Below are positions 51,924 to 58,926 of a stretch of DNA of 64,000 bases, piece after piece. How positions within the stretch are numbered: the stretch's first letter is position 1; the number at the start of each line of letters is the position of its first letter. The stretch comes from Streptomyces sp. NBC_00448. Lineage in GTDB: Bacteria > Actinomycetota > Actinomycetes > Streptomycetales > Streptomycetaceae. The notes under the pieces were generated by a model. The model made no database searches, was not told the DNA's origin, and saw nothing but the letters and a program-made list of their open reading frames with translations. The position numbers and the translations under genes were made by a program. The DNA is taken from NCBI RefSeq assembly GCF_036014115.1, contig NZ_CP107913.1, positions 6,069,501-6,133,500 on the forward strand, in the 5' to 3' direction.

Positions 51924-52316
51924 ATGCCCTCGCTGCGCACCGCCCTCGTCCTCACGCTGACCGCCGCGGCGGCCGCGGTCGCCGTACCCGCGGCCACCGC
52001 CGTCGCCGCGGACGCCCCGGCGACGCTGCCCGACCTCCAGGGCGCCACCGGCACGCTGCCCACCTCCGGGATCACCTCCGCGCTGCCCACCCAGTCCGTG
52101 ACCGGCGCCCTCGCCGACGGCGTCGCCCCCGTCCGCGACCTCAAGCTGGACCCGCTCAACAACACCACGGTCGACCCGCTCACCAACGGAGTCGGCTCCC
52201 AGGTCGCCGACTTCCGCCCCGTCTCCACCACCGACGCCACCGCCCCCCTCACCAACGGCGGCTCCCTGGGCACTCTCCCCCTCTTCGGCCCCCTCACCGG
52301 AGCCGTCACGCACTGA
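51924..52316 (+). CDS. Small secreted protein
   Basis: A 130-residue exported protein. The signal peptide is MPSLRTALVLTLTAAAAAVAVPAATAVAADA, with cleavage likely after Ala-Val-Ala-Ala (about residue 28). The mature part is Thr/Leu/Pro/Gly-rich (ATLPDLQGATGTLPTSGITSALP, NNTTVDPLTNGVGSQVADF) and has no Cys. AGGAG lies 8 bases before the ATG at 51924. It resembles in style the protein at 45647-45958. LPTSG-like strings are not true LPxTG sortase signals because no hydrophobic tail follows. The function is unknown. Confidence 0.8.
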   Translation: MPSLRTALVLTLTAAAAAVAVPAATAVAADAPATLPDLQGATGTLPTSGITSALPTQSVTGALADGVAPVRDLKLDPLNNTTVDPLTNGVGSQVADFRPVSTTDATAPLTNGGSLGTLPLFGPLTGAVTH

Positions 52317-52382
52317 CGCCGCGGCAAGCACGGCGCCGTCCTGCCGAGCCCGAAGGGACCCGCACGGGCGGAACCTGAGGTG

Positions 52383-53285
52383 TCACACCCCCATGGGGTG
52401 CCAGACCGTCTTGGTCTCCAGCCAGGCGGTCAGGCGGGAGGTGCCCGGGTCGGCGGTCCAGTCCTCGGTGGGGGAAGGGCGGCGGACGCGCTTGAGGTTG
52501 TCGGCCGCGGCGGCCTCCAGTTCGGCGGCGAGTTCGGGGGAAGCGCCGGTGAGGTCGATCGCGTTGACGTCCTGGTGGGCGGCGAGGGGAGCGGCGATCT
52601 CGGCGGTGCGGCCGGAGAGGATGTTGACGACACCCGCAGGGACGTCGGAGGTCGCGAGGACCTCGCCGAGGGAGAGCGCGGGCAGGGGCGCGTGCTCGGC
52701 GGCGACCACGACCGCGGTGTTGCCGGTGGCGATCACCGGGGCGAGCACCGAGACCAGCCCGAGCAGCGAGGAGTCCTGGGGGGCCAGCACGGCGACCACG
52801 CCCGTCGGCTCGGGTGTGGACAGGTTGAAGTAAGGACCGGCAACCGGGTTGGCACCCCCTACCACCTGAGCGATCTTGTCCGTCCAGCCCGCGTACCAGA
52901 CCCAGCGGTCCACCGCCGCGTCCACCACGGCCGCCGCCTTCGCCTTGGACAGCCCCTCGGCGTCGGCGACCTCGCGGACGTACTGCTCCCGCCGCCCCTC
53001 CAGCATCTCCGCGACGCGGTACAGCACCTGCCCGCGGTTGTACGCGGTCGCGCCCGACCAGCCCGCGACCGCCTTGCGCGCGGCGACCACCGCGTCCCGC
53101 GCGTCCTTGCGGGAGGCGAGCGGCGCGTTCGCCAGCCACGCCCCGCCGCCCCGGCCACCCTTGGAGTCCGTCACCTCGTACACCCGGCCGCTCTCGGAGC
53201 GGGGGAACTTGCCCCCGACGTACAGCTTGTAGGTCTTGAAGACGCTCAGCCGCGCCGCGCCTTCAGAACGCTCGGACACCGTCAT
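52383..53285 (-). CDS. Truncated aldehyde dehydrogenase-like protein
   Basis: A 300-residue protein with the N-terminal NAD-binding half of the aldehyde dehydrogenase fold: YKLYVGGKFPRSESGRVYEVTD, GWSGATAYNRGQVLYRVAEMLE, DRWVWYAGWTDKIAQVVGG and GVVAVLAPQDSSLLGLVSVLAPVIATGNTAVVV. It stops soon after IDLTGASPELAAELEAAA. It therefore lacks the ELGGK glutamate and the catalytic Cys loop, and cannot be a working dehydrogenase alone. It overlaps the complete ALDH gene by 4 bases (ATGA). It is conserved in this arrangement in other actinomycetes, from memory, and resembles the incomplete second domain of ALDH16. It is likely a structural partner. Confidence 0.88.
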   Translation of the reverse strand: MTVSERSEGAARLSVFKTYKLYVGGKFPRSESGRVYEVTDSKGGRGGGAWLANAPLASRKDARDAVVAARKAVAGWSGATAYNRGQVLYRVAEMLEGRREQYVREVADAEGLSKAKAAAVVDAAVDRWVWYAGWTDKIAQVVGGANPVAGPYFNLSTPEPTGVVAVLAPQDSSLLGLVSVLAPVIATGNTAVVVAAEHAPLPALSLGEVLATSDVPAGVVNILSGRTAEIAAPLAAHQDVNAIDLTGASPELAAELEAAAADNLKRVRRPSPTEDWTADPGTSRLTAWLETKTVWHPMGV

Positions 53286-54772
53286 CGGTCGAGTTCCCCT
53301 ACTTCCTCGCCACGCCCGCTCGTCGACTCGCCCGGCTCGGCGAGATACGCCGCCAGGCCGTGCCGGCCGCCCTCCCGGCCGTAGCCGGACTCCTTGTAAC
53401 CGCCGAACGGCGAGGTCGGGTCGAACTTGTTGAACGTGTTCGCCCACACCACCCCCGCCCGCAGCTTGCTCGCCATCGACAGGATGCGCGAGCCCTTCTC
53501 GGTCCAGATCCCCGCGGACAGCCCGTACGGGGTGTTGTTCGCCTTCTCCACGGCCTCGGCGGGTGTGCGGAAGGTCAGCACCGACAGCACCGGGCCGAAG
53601 ATCTCCTCCCGGGCGATCCGGTGCGCCTGGGTCACCCCGGTGAACAGGGTCGGCGCGAACCAGTAACCGGACTCGGGCAGTTCGCACCGCGGTGCCCACC
53701 GCTGCGCGCCCTCCGCCTCGCCCGCCTCGGCGAGCGCGGTGATCCGGGCGAGCTGCTCCGCGGAGTTGATCGCCCCGATGTCCGTGTTCTTGTCCAGCGG
53801 GTCGCCGACCCGCAGGGTGCTCATCCGCCGCTTCAGCGCGTCCAGCACCTCCTCCTGCACCGACTCCTGGACCAGCAGCCGCGACCCGGCGCAGCACACA
53901 TGGCCCTGGTTGAAGAAGATCCCGTTGACGATGCCCTCGACGGCCTGGTCGACCGGGGCGTCGTCGAACACGATGTTCGCCGCCTTGCCGCCCAGCTCCA
54001 GGGTGACCTTCTTCCGGCTGCCCGCGACCGTACGGGCGATCGCCTTGCCGACCTCCGTCGACCCGGTGAAGGCCACCTTGTCCACGCCCTCGTGGGCGAC
54101 CAGCGCCGCGCCCGCGTCGCCGTAACCGGTGAGGATGTTGACGACCCCGCGCGGCAGGCCGGCCTGGCGGCACACGTCCGCGAAGAACAGTGCGCTCAGC
54201 GGGGTGGTCTCGGCGGGCTTGAGCACCACGGTGTTGCCCGCGGCCAGCGCCGGCGCGACCTTCCAGGCGAGCATCAGCAGCGGGAAGTTCCACGGGATGA
54301 CCTGCCCGGCCACGCCCAGCGGCCGCGGGTCGGGACCGCAGCCGGCGTACGCCAGCTTGTCCGCCCACCCCGCGTAGTAGAAGAAGTGCGCGGCGACCAG
54401 CGGCAGGTCCACGTCGCGGGTCTCGCGGATCGGCTTGCCGTTGTCCAGCGTCTCCAGCACCGCCAGTTCCCGCGAGCGCTCCTGGAGGATGCGGGCGATC
54501 CGGAACAGGTACTTGCCGCGCTCGGCGCCCGGCAGCGCCGACCACGTGCCGAACGCCTTGCGCGCGGCCCGCACCGCACGGTCGACGTCGGCCTCGCCGG
54601 CGTGCGCGACCTCGGCGAGCACCTCCTCGGTGGAGGGCGAGACCGACTTGAAGACCCGGCCGTCGGCGGCCTCGGCGAACTCGCCGTCGATGAACAGCCC
54701 GTACGAGGGCGCGAGGTCGACGACCGCGCGGGACTCCGGCGCGGGCGCGTACGCGAACTTCTGGTGTGCCAT
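53282..54772 (-). CDS. Aldehyde dehydrogenase
   Basis: A 496-residue NAD(P)-dependent aldehyde dehydrogenase. It has GQVIPWNFPLLMLAWKVAPALAAGNTVVLKPAE, FTGSTEVGKAI, the catalytic Glu in TLELGGKAANIV and the catalytic Cys in FFNQGHVCCAGSRLLV. The substrate-side motif EIFGPVLSVLTF and the C-terminal SPFGGYKESGYGREGG are also present. It lies 6 bases after deoC and overlaps the truncated ALDH. DeoC releases acetaldehyde, so the likely job is oxidising it to acetate; this is inferred from the operon. Confidence 0.94.
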   Translation of the reverse strand: MAHQKFAYAPAPESRAVVDLAPSYGLFIDGEFAEAADGRVFKSVSPSTEEVLAEVAHAGEADVDRAVRAARKAFGTWSALPGAERGKYLFRIARILQERSRELAVLETLDNGKPIRETRDVDLPLVAAHFFYYAGWADKLAYAGCGPDPRPLGVAGQVIPWNFPLLMLAWKVAPALAAGNTVVLKPAETTPLSALFFADVCRQAGLPRGVVNILTGYGDAGAALVAHEGVDKVAFTGSTEVGKAIARTVAGSRKKVTLELGGKAANIVFDDAPVDQAVEGIVNGIFFNQGHVCCAGSRLLVQESVQEEVLDALKRRMSTLRVGDPLDKNTDIGAINSAEQLARITALAEAGEAEGAQRWAPRCELPESGYWFAPTLFTGVTQAHRIAREEIFGPVLSVLTFRTPAEAVEKANNTPYGLSAGIWTEKGSRILSMASKLRAGVVWANTFNKFDPTSPFGGYKESGYGREGGRHGLAAYLAEPGESTSGRGEEVGELDR

Positions 54773-54778
54773 GAGGGA

Positions 54779-55762
54779 TCAGTCCACCGTGACGTAGTCG
54801 GGACCGGAGTACCGGCCGGTGCTGAGCTTCTGCCGCTGCATCAGCAGGTCGTTGAGGAGGCTGGAGGCGCCGAACCGGAACCACTCCGGCGACAGCCAGT
54901 CGTCGCCGAGGGTCTCGTTCACCATCACCAGGTACTTCACCGCGTCCTTCGCGGTACGGATGCCGCCGGCCGGCTTCACCCCGACCTGGACGCCGGTGGC
55001 CCGGCGGAAGTCGCGGACCGCCTCCAGCATCACCAGGGTGTTCGGCGGAGTGGCGTTCACCCCGACCTTGCCGGTGGAGGTCTTGATGAAGTCCGCGCCC
55101 GCCAGCATCGCCAGCCACGAGCAGCGGCGGATGTTGTCGTACGTGGACAGCTCGCCGTTCTCGAAGATCACCTTCAGGTGGGCGCGGGTGCCGTCGGCAC
55201 GGACGCAGGCCGCCTTCACCGCCTGGATCTCCTCGAACACGTCCAGGTAGCGGCCGGACAGGAACGCGCCGCGGTCGATCACCATGTCGATCTCGTCCGC
55301 GCCCGCGGCGACCGCCTCCGCGGTGTCGGCGAGCTTCACGCTGCGCGCGGCGCGGCCGGAGGGGAAGGCGGTGGCCACGGCGGCCACGTGCACCTCCGGG
55401 CCGCCGGCCGCGGCCAGCGCGTCCTTCGCGACGCCGACCATGTCGCCGTAGACGCAGATCGCCGCGACCCGCGGGGCGGTGCGGTCGGTCGGGTCGGGCC
55501 GCACGCCCTTCGCGCACAGGGCGCGGACCTTTCCGGCGGTGTCCGCGCCTTCCAGGGTGGTCAGGTCGATCATCGAGATCGCCAGGTCGATCGCGTACGC
55601 CTTCGCGGTCGTCTTGATCGAACGCGTACCCAGGGCTGCCGCCCGCGCTTCCAGGCCGACGGCGTCCACGCCGGGCAGGCCGTGCAGGTAGCTGCGCAGG
55701 GCCTGGGGGGAGGAGGTCACGCCGTGCAGGTCTGAAGGGGGCGGGAGAACTTCGGAGGACAT
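54779..55762 (-). CDS. deoC: Deoxyribose-phosphate aldolase
   Basis: A 327-residue class I aldolase that splits 2-deoxyribose 5-phosphate into glyceraldehyde 3-phosphate and acetaldehyde. AAICVYGDMV, ADEIDMVIDRGAFLSGRY (Asp), LKVIFENGELSTYDNI, DFIKTSTGKVGVNATPPN (Schiff-base Lys in IKTSTG) and VGVKPAGGIRTAKDA (proton-relay Lys) are all present. It is ~60 residues longer than E. coli DeoC at the N-terminus. I use the ATG at 55762. No ribosome site precedes it, and GTG 55768/55771 or a leaderless start are possible. The nucleoside palindrome at 55780-55795 ends 17 bases upstream. Confidence 0.95.
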   Translation of the reverse strand: MSSEVLPPPSDLHGVTSSPQALRSYLHGLPGVDAVGLEARAAALGTRSIKTTAKAYAIDLAISMIDLTTLEGADTAGKVRALCAKGVRPDPTDRTAPRVAAICVYGDMVGVAKDALAAAGGPEVHVAAVATAFPSGRAARSVKLADTAEAVAAGADEIDMVIDRGAFLSGRYLDVFEEIQAVKAACVRADGTRAHLKVIFENGELSTYDNIRRCSWLAMLAGADFIKTSTGKVGVNATPPNTLVMLEAVRDFRRATGVQVGVKPAGGIRTAKDAVKYLVMVNETLGDDWLSPEWFRFGASSLLNDLLMQRQKLSTGRYSGPDYVTVD

Positions 55763-55779
55763 GGTCACCACATCACCAT

Positions 55780-55795
55780 ATCTACGCGCGTAACC
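55780..55795. promoter_or_regulatory. Nucleoside palindrome, copy upstream of deoC
   Basis: ATCTACGCGCGTAACC (plus strand) has an exact TACGCGCGTA core. On the deoC strand it reads GCGCGTAGATATGG, so a TAGATA -10-like element overlaps it. This is the fourth member of the set at 36013, 37305 and 44330. Confidence 0.7.
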
Positions 55796-55860
55796 TCCCC
55801 GCCAGTCCCTGCGGGCGGCCGGGCGGGACCGAAGGTCCCTGGCCGTGCCGGCCGGGTGCC

Positions 55861-56046
55861 GGACCTTCTGTGGGTGGGGGGGATTCCGGCTGTTGCGGGT
55901 GGTGCTGCGGGATCGCGGATCTTCTGTGGGGTGGGAGGGTCCGGCTGTTGTGGGTGGGTGCTGCGGGATTGCGGACCTTCTGCGGGGTGAGTGGGATGCC
56001 GCTGAGGGTGCGTGGTGCTGTGGTGTGCCGGACCTTCGGCCGGTGG
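55861..56046. repeat. Tandem repeat, ~56-base period
   Basis: Imperfect tandem units each ending in GGAYCTTCTGTGGGGTGGG-like sequence; the GGACC/GGATC anchor recurs at 55861, 55917, 55973 and 56030. Units contain CCGGCTGTTGYGGGTGG and GCTGCGGGATYGCGGA. They sit in the 595-base gap between deoC and the PH-domain gene, just before a dispersed repeat copy. Confidence 0.8.
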
Positions 56047-56310
56047 GTCGCCGGTCGCGCAGTTCCTCCCCCAGGGCTTCGCCTGGGTGGTGCCCAGTGC
56101 CCCTGGCAATGCCGCGGGTCCCCCCGGGGCAAGCACGTGGGAAGCCGCACTTACCCAGGGGCGCGGGGAACTGCGCGACCGGCCACGACCCTGCTCGACT
56201 GTGGACGCGGTGAGCAACCACCCCAAAGGGGCGCGGGGAACTGCGCGACCAGCCCACCACTCAGGGGTGGTCCCTGAGCCGACAGAACGGGGCAGTCCGG
56301 GGGGTCAGGC
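56034..56310. repeat. Dispersed palindromic intergenic element, copy 5
   Basis: It contains CGGCCGGTGGGTCGCCGGTC at the left, the core GGTCGCGCAGTTCCTCCCCC with GGCTTCGCCTGGGTGG, GCGCGGGGAACTGCGCGACC twice in direct orientation (around 56160-56180 and 56231-56250), and the right end GGTGGTCCCTGAGCCGACAG. It is the longest copy and fills the upstream region of the PH-domain gene. Confidence 0.75.
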
Positions 56311-56357
56311 GCGCTCGTTCGCACGGGGGGTGGGGGGATCAGGCAGAATCGGAACTT

Positions 56358-57032
56358 ATGACGAGTCCCAAGAACGACCGCTCGGGGACGGCCACCGCCG
56401 GAGACGGGCAGCCGAAGTACGCCGACCGGGCCTACCGGTCCGTCGCCGGAGTCGTCGGCGGTGTGCTGCTCCTCGTACTCGCCGGCTGGCTCGGCGGCGA
56501 CGCGGTCGCGCGCGGCACCGGCCACACCCCGTGGCTGGCGCTGGCCGCCCTGCTCTGCGCGGTGCCGCTGATCATCGCGTTCAGCCTCCGCCCGGTGGTC
56601 TACGCGAACGACGACCGGGTCCGGGTGCGCAACCCGTTCCGTACCATCACGGTCCCGTGGTCCGGCGTGGACGGCATCCGCTCGGCGTACTCGACCGAGC
56701 TGCTGGCCGGTGGCCGCAAGTTCCAGATGTGGGCGATCCCGGTGTCGGTGCGGGCCCGCAAGAGCGCGGCCCGGCAGACCGCCCGGGCGCAGTCCGGCGA
56801 CCCGCGTGAGTCGGTCAGCGTGATCCCGCGCCGCCACCCCGGTCAGCCCGGCGCCGACGGCACCTTCCGCGCGCCGTCCGACCGGGCGGTGAACGAGCTG
56901 CGCGAGCTGGCCGACCGGCACCCGGTGAAGGACGACGACCGTCCGAACCCGGTGATCCGCTGGTGCTACGAGATCATCGCGCCCTCGGTGGCTGGCGCGG
57001 TCGTGCTGATCGTCCTCGCCGTCACCGGCTGA
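56358..57032 (+). CDS. PH-domain membrane protein
   Basis: A 224-residue protein with two N-terminal membrane segments (about 30-50 VVGGVLLLVLAGWLGGDAV and 58-77 WLALAALLCAVPLIIAFSL). A bacterial PH-like domain follows (about 80-175: VVYANDDRVRVRNPFRTITVPWSGVDGIRSAYSTELLAGGRKFQMWAIPVS). One C-terminal membrane segment is present (about 203-224). Such proteins are common and uncharacterised in Streptomyces. The ATG at 56358 has no classic ribosome site. No operon partner is visible; the next gene starts 260 bases later. Confidence 0.85.
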   Translation: MTSPKNDRSGTATAGDGQPKYADRAYRSVAGVVGGVLLLVLAGWLGGDAVARGTGHTPWLALAALLCAVPLIIAFSLRPVVYANDDRVRVRNPFRTITVPWSGVDGIRSAYSTELLAGGRKFQMWAIPVSVRARKSAARQTARAQSGDPRESVSVIPRRHPGQPGADGTFRAPSDRAVNELRELADRHPVKDDDRPNPVIRWCYEIIAPSVAGAVVLIVLAVTG

Positions 57033-57292
57033 GTCGCCCGCTGAGCCGCCGGCCGAGGTCCGGCCGCCCCTGGAAGGCGAGGCGCCCCCGGCCGGAAAGC
57101 CCCTACCGTGCGGGCCTTACGGTCCGTGAACGAGGGGCAACTTCGCGGTGAAGTATCCCGCGGTGATCCTGTGAAGCCCCACTGAGTCAACCTTTCGCAA
57201 ATACATTGCCGGTGCCGTGCGCGGTGCTGCGTGCGGCCCGTGCCGTGCGTGAGGTGCAGGGGCGGGGGGAGCCGACAGGGGCGGGTGGGGCG

Positions 57293-57685
57293 ATGACCGG
57301 CGACAGCCGGGAATTCGGGGTCGGTGGCATCGGAACCCGGTGCCGGATCGACATCGACGAGGACGGTCGGTACGCGTGGCGGCTGACCGCCAACAACGGG
57401 CGGGTGATCGCGCACGGCGCCACCAGCCATCCGGACGACCGGGCGTGCCGGGCGGCGTTCGAGGCGCTGTGCGAGCAGGCCGCGCTGCTCACCGGCAGCG
57501 TGCAGCACGCGGCGGAGTCCAACGGCTGGGTCTGGCGATTAAGGGACCGTGACGGGCACCTGCGGGCGGTGTCCGCGCGGGCGTACGAGCGCCACTCCAC
57601 CTGCCAGGCCGCGTACGACCGGTTCCGGGTGCTGCTGGTCGGCCTGGGCACCGTCGAGTCCGTGCCGTGGGGCGACGTGCACTGA
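57293..57685 (+). CDS. DUF1508 (YegP-like) protein
   Basis: A 130-residue protein with two DUF1508-type repeats: TRCRIDIDEDGRYAWRLTANNGRVIAHGATSHPDDRACRAAFEAL and QHAAESNGWVWRLRDRDGHLRAVSARAYERHSTCQAAYDRFRVLL. Each has the W-R-L core followed by a small helix. The first matches the family better, with N-G-x-V-I-A. The ATG at 57293 follows GGGTGGGG; the frame opens earlier at 57206. It is followed by a GC-rich hairpin. The function of the family is unknown. It is probably independent of the Pst-like operon downstream. Confidence 0.8.
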   Translation: MTGDSREFGVGGIGTRCRIDIDEDGRYAWRLTANNGRVIAHGATSHPDDRACRAAFEALCEQAALLTGSVQHAAESNGWVWRLRDRDGHLRAVSARAYERHSTCQAAYDRFRVLLVGLGTVESVPWGDVH

Positions 57686-57687
57686 GT

Positions 57688-57721
57688 CGGCCGGCCGGCG
57701 GGGCGGGGCGGCGGCCGGCCG
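57688..57721. terminator. Hairpin after DUF1508 gene
   Basis: CGGCCGGCC (57688-57696) pairs with GGCCGGCCG (57713-57721) over a 16-base loop, starting 2 bases after the stop codon. It separates the DUF1508 gene from the phosphate transport-like operon. Confidence 0.65.
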
Positions 57722-57733
57722 GGGTCGAACGCA

Positions 57734-57775
57734 GGTGAACGGAAGTTGCCCCTACGGGTGCTGTCGTTCACACAT
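57734..57775. promoter_or_regulatory. Possible PHO-box-like units
   Basis: The actinomycete PhoP box is built from GTTCACC-like direct repeats. Here GGTGAAC (inverse of GTTCACC) is at about 57734-57740 and GTTCACA at about 57769-57775, just before the pstC-like gene. On the minus strand GTTCACCTGC is followed directly by GTTCGACC. The spacing is not the regular 11 bases, so this is only a candidate. Confidence 0.3.
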
Positions 57776-57801
57776 CCGTGCGGGCCCGGCCATGGCACAC
57801 C

Positions 57802-58836
57802 GTGAGCGTTCGTGCGGTGACGATACGAACGCAGGCTCGACCGGCCGGGCCGGACGGCGCCGAGGACCGGGCCCGCCGGCTGCACGCCGACTCCGGCCTG
57901 CCCGACCGGCTGTTCCGGGGCGTCGCCCGCGGCGGCGGCGGGCTGGTGCTCGCGGTGATGCTGCTGGTCGGCGGCTTCCTGCTGTACCGGGCCTGGCAGG
58001 CGCTGCGCCGGGCCGAGTTCAGCTTCCTGACCACCGCCGCGTGGGACCCGGACGCCGGCCACTTCGGGATCGCCGCGGTGCTCACCGGCACCGTGCTGAT
58101 CGCCGCGGTGGCCGTGGTGATCTCGGTGCCGCTGGCGATCGGCACCGCGCTGTACATCGCCGAGTACGCGCCGGCCCGGCTGCGCCGCACCCTGGTCAGC
58201 GTGGTCGACCTGATGGCGGCGGTGCCGTCGGTGGTCTACGGGCTGTGGGGGCTGTTCTTCCTGCAGGGCAAGGTGATCGGCCTGTCCCGGTGGCTGTCGA
58301 CGTACCTCGGCTGGTTCCCGCTGTTCAAGGTCGACGGCGCCGACCCGCACGACCCGCTGGCCACCGCCACCGTCTACACCGCGTCCACGTTCATCGCGGG
58401 GATCGTGGTGGCGATGATGGTGACGCCGATCATCTGCTCGGTGATCCGCGAGGTCTTCTCGCAGGCCCCGGTCGGCGAGCGCGAGGGCGCGTACGCGCTG
58501 GGCGCCACCCGCTGGGGGATGATCCGCTCGGTGGTCCTGCCGTTCGGCACCGGCGGCATGATCGGCGGCACCATGCTCGGCCTCGGCCGCGCGCTGGGCG
58601 AGACGATCGGCGTCTACCTGGTGATCTCCCCGGTGTTCGCGATCCAGCCGCACATCCTGCAGAGCGGCACCAGTTCGGTGTCGTCACTGATCGCGCTGCG
58701 GTACGGCGAGGCGAGCCCGTTCGGGATGTCCGCGCTGATGGCCGCGGGGCTCGCGCTGTTCCTCATGACGCTGGTGGTCAACTTCGCCGCGTCCTCGATC
58801 GTCGCCCGCAGCCGTTCCGGTGCCACCGCCGAGTAG
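57802..58836 (+). CDS. pstC: PstC-like phosphate ABC permease
   Basis: A 344-residue permease with six hydrophobic segments. The PstC family stretches YIAEYAPARLRRTLVSVVDLMAAVPSVVYGLWGLFFL and PVGEREGAYALGATRWGMIRSVVLPFG (EAA loop) are present, followed by GTMLGLGRALGETIGVYLV. The start is uncertain: GTG 57778, 57802 and 57817 are all in frame without a clear ribosome site, and I use 57802. It is the first gene of an operon with PstA-like, PstS-like and a further exported protein. The cargo is probably phosphate, but this cluster is not the standard pstSCAB order, so another oxyanion is possible. Confidence 0.85.
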   Translation: MSVRAVTIRTQARPAGPDGAEDRARRLHADSGLPDRLFRGVARGGGGLVLAVMLLVGGFLLYRAWQALRRAEFSFLTTAAWDPDAGHFGIAAVLTGTVLIAAVAVVISVPLAIGTALYIAEYAPARLRRTLVSVVDLMAAVPSVVYGLWGLFFLQGKVIGLSRWLSTYLGWFPLFKVDGADPHDPLATATVYTASTFIAGIVVAMMVTPIICSVIREVFSQAPVGEREGAYALGATRWGMIRSVVLPFGTGGMIGGTMLGLGRALGETIGVYLVISPVFAIQPHILQSGTSSVSSLIALRYGEASPFGMSALMAAGLALFLMTLVVNFAASSIVARSRSGATAE

Positions 58837-58926
58837 CCGGCCGCGCGGTCCGGGCCGCCCGGCCGGCCGCGCCGCCCGGCACGCGAGCAAGCCGAACGAC
58901 CGGCGCCGTCAGGAGAGGCAATCCGC

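Noticed and set aside
51924..52316. LPTSG/LPTQS strings as sortase sorting signals
   Set aside because: True signals need LPxTG followed by a hydrophobic segment and basic tail near the C-terminus; none is present here or at 45647-45958.
52383..53285. Reading the short ALDH as a frameshifted pseudogene of a full enzyme
   Set aside because: The frame is intact, has its own overlapping start, and the next 60 bases downstream encode no missing catalytic half; truncation appears to be the normal form.
57120..57185. Several GTGAAG/GTGAAC strings as a PHO box between the PH-domain and DUF1508 genes
   Set aside because: The spacing (15 and 8 bases) does not match an 11-base direct repeat, and the flanking genes have no phosphate link.
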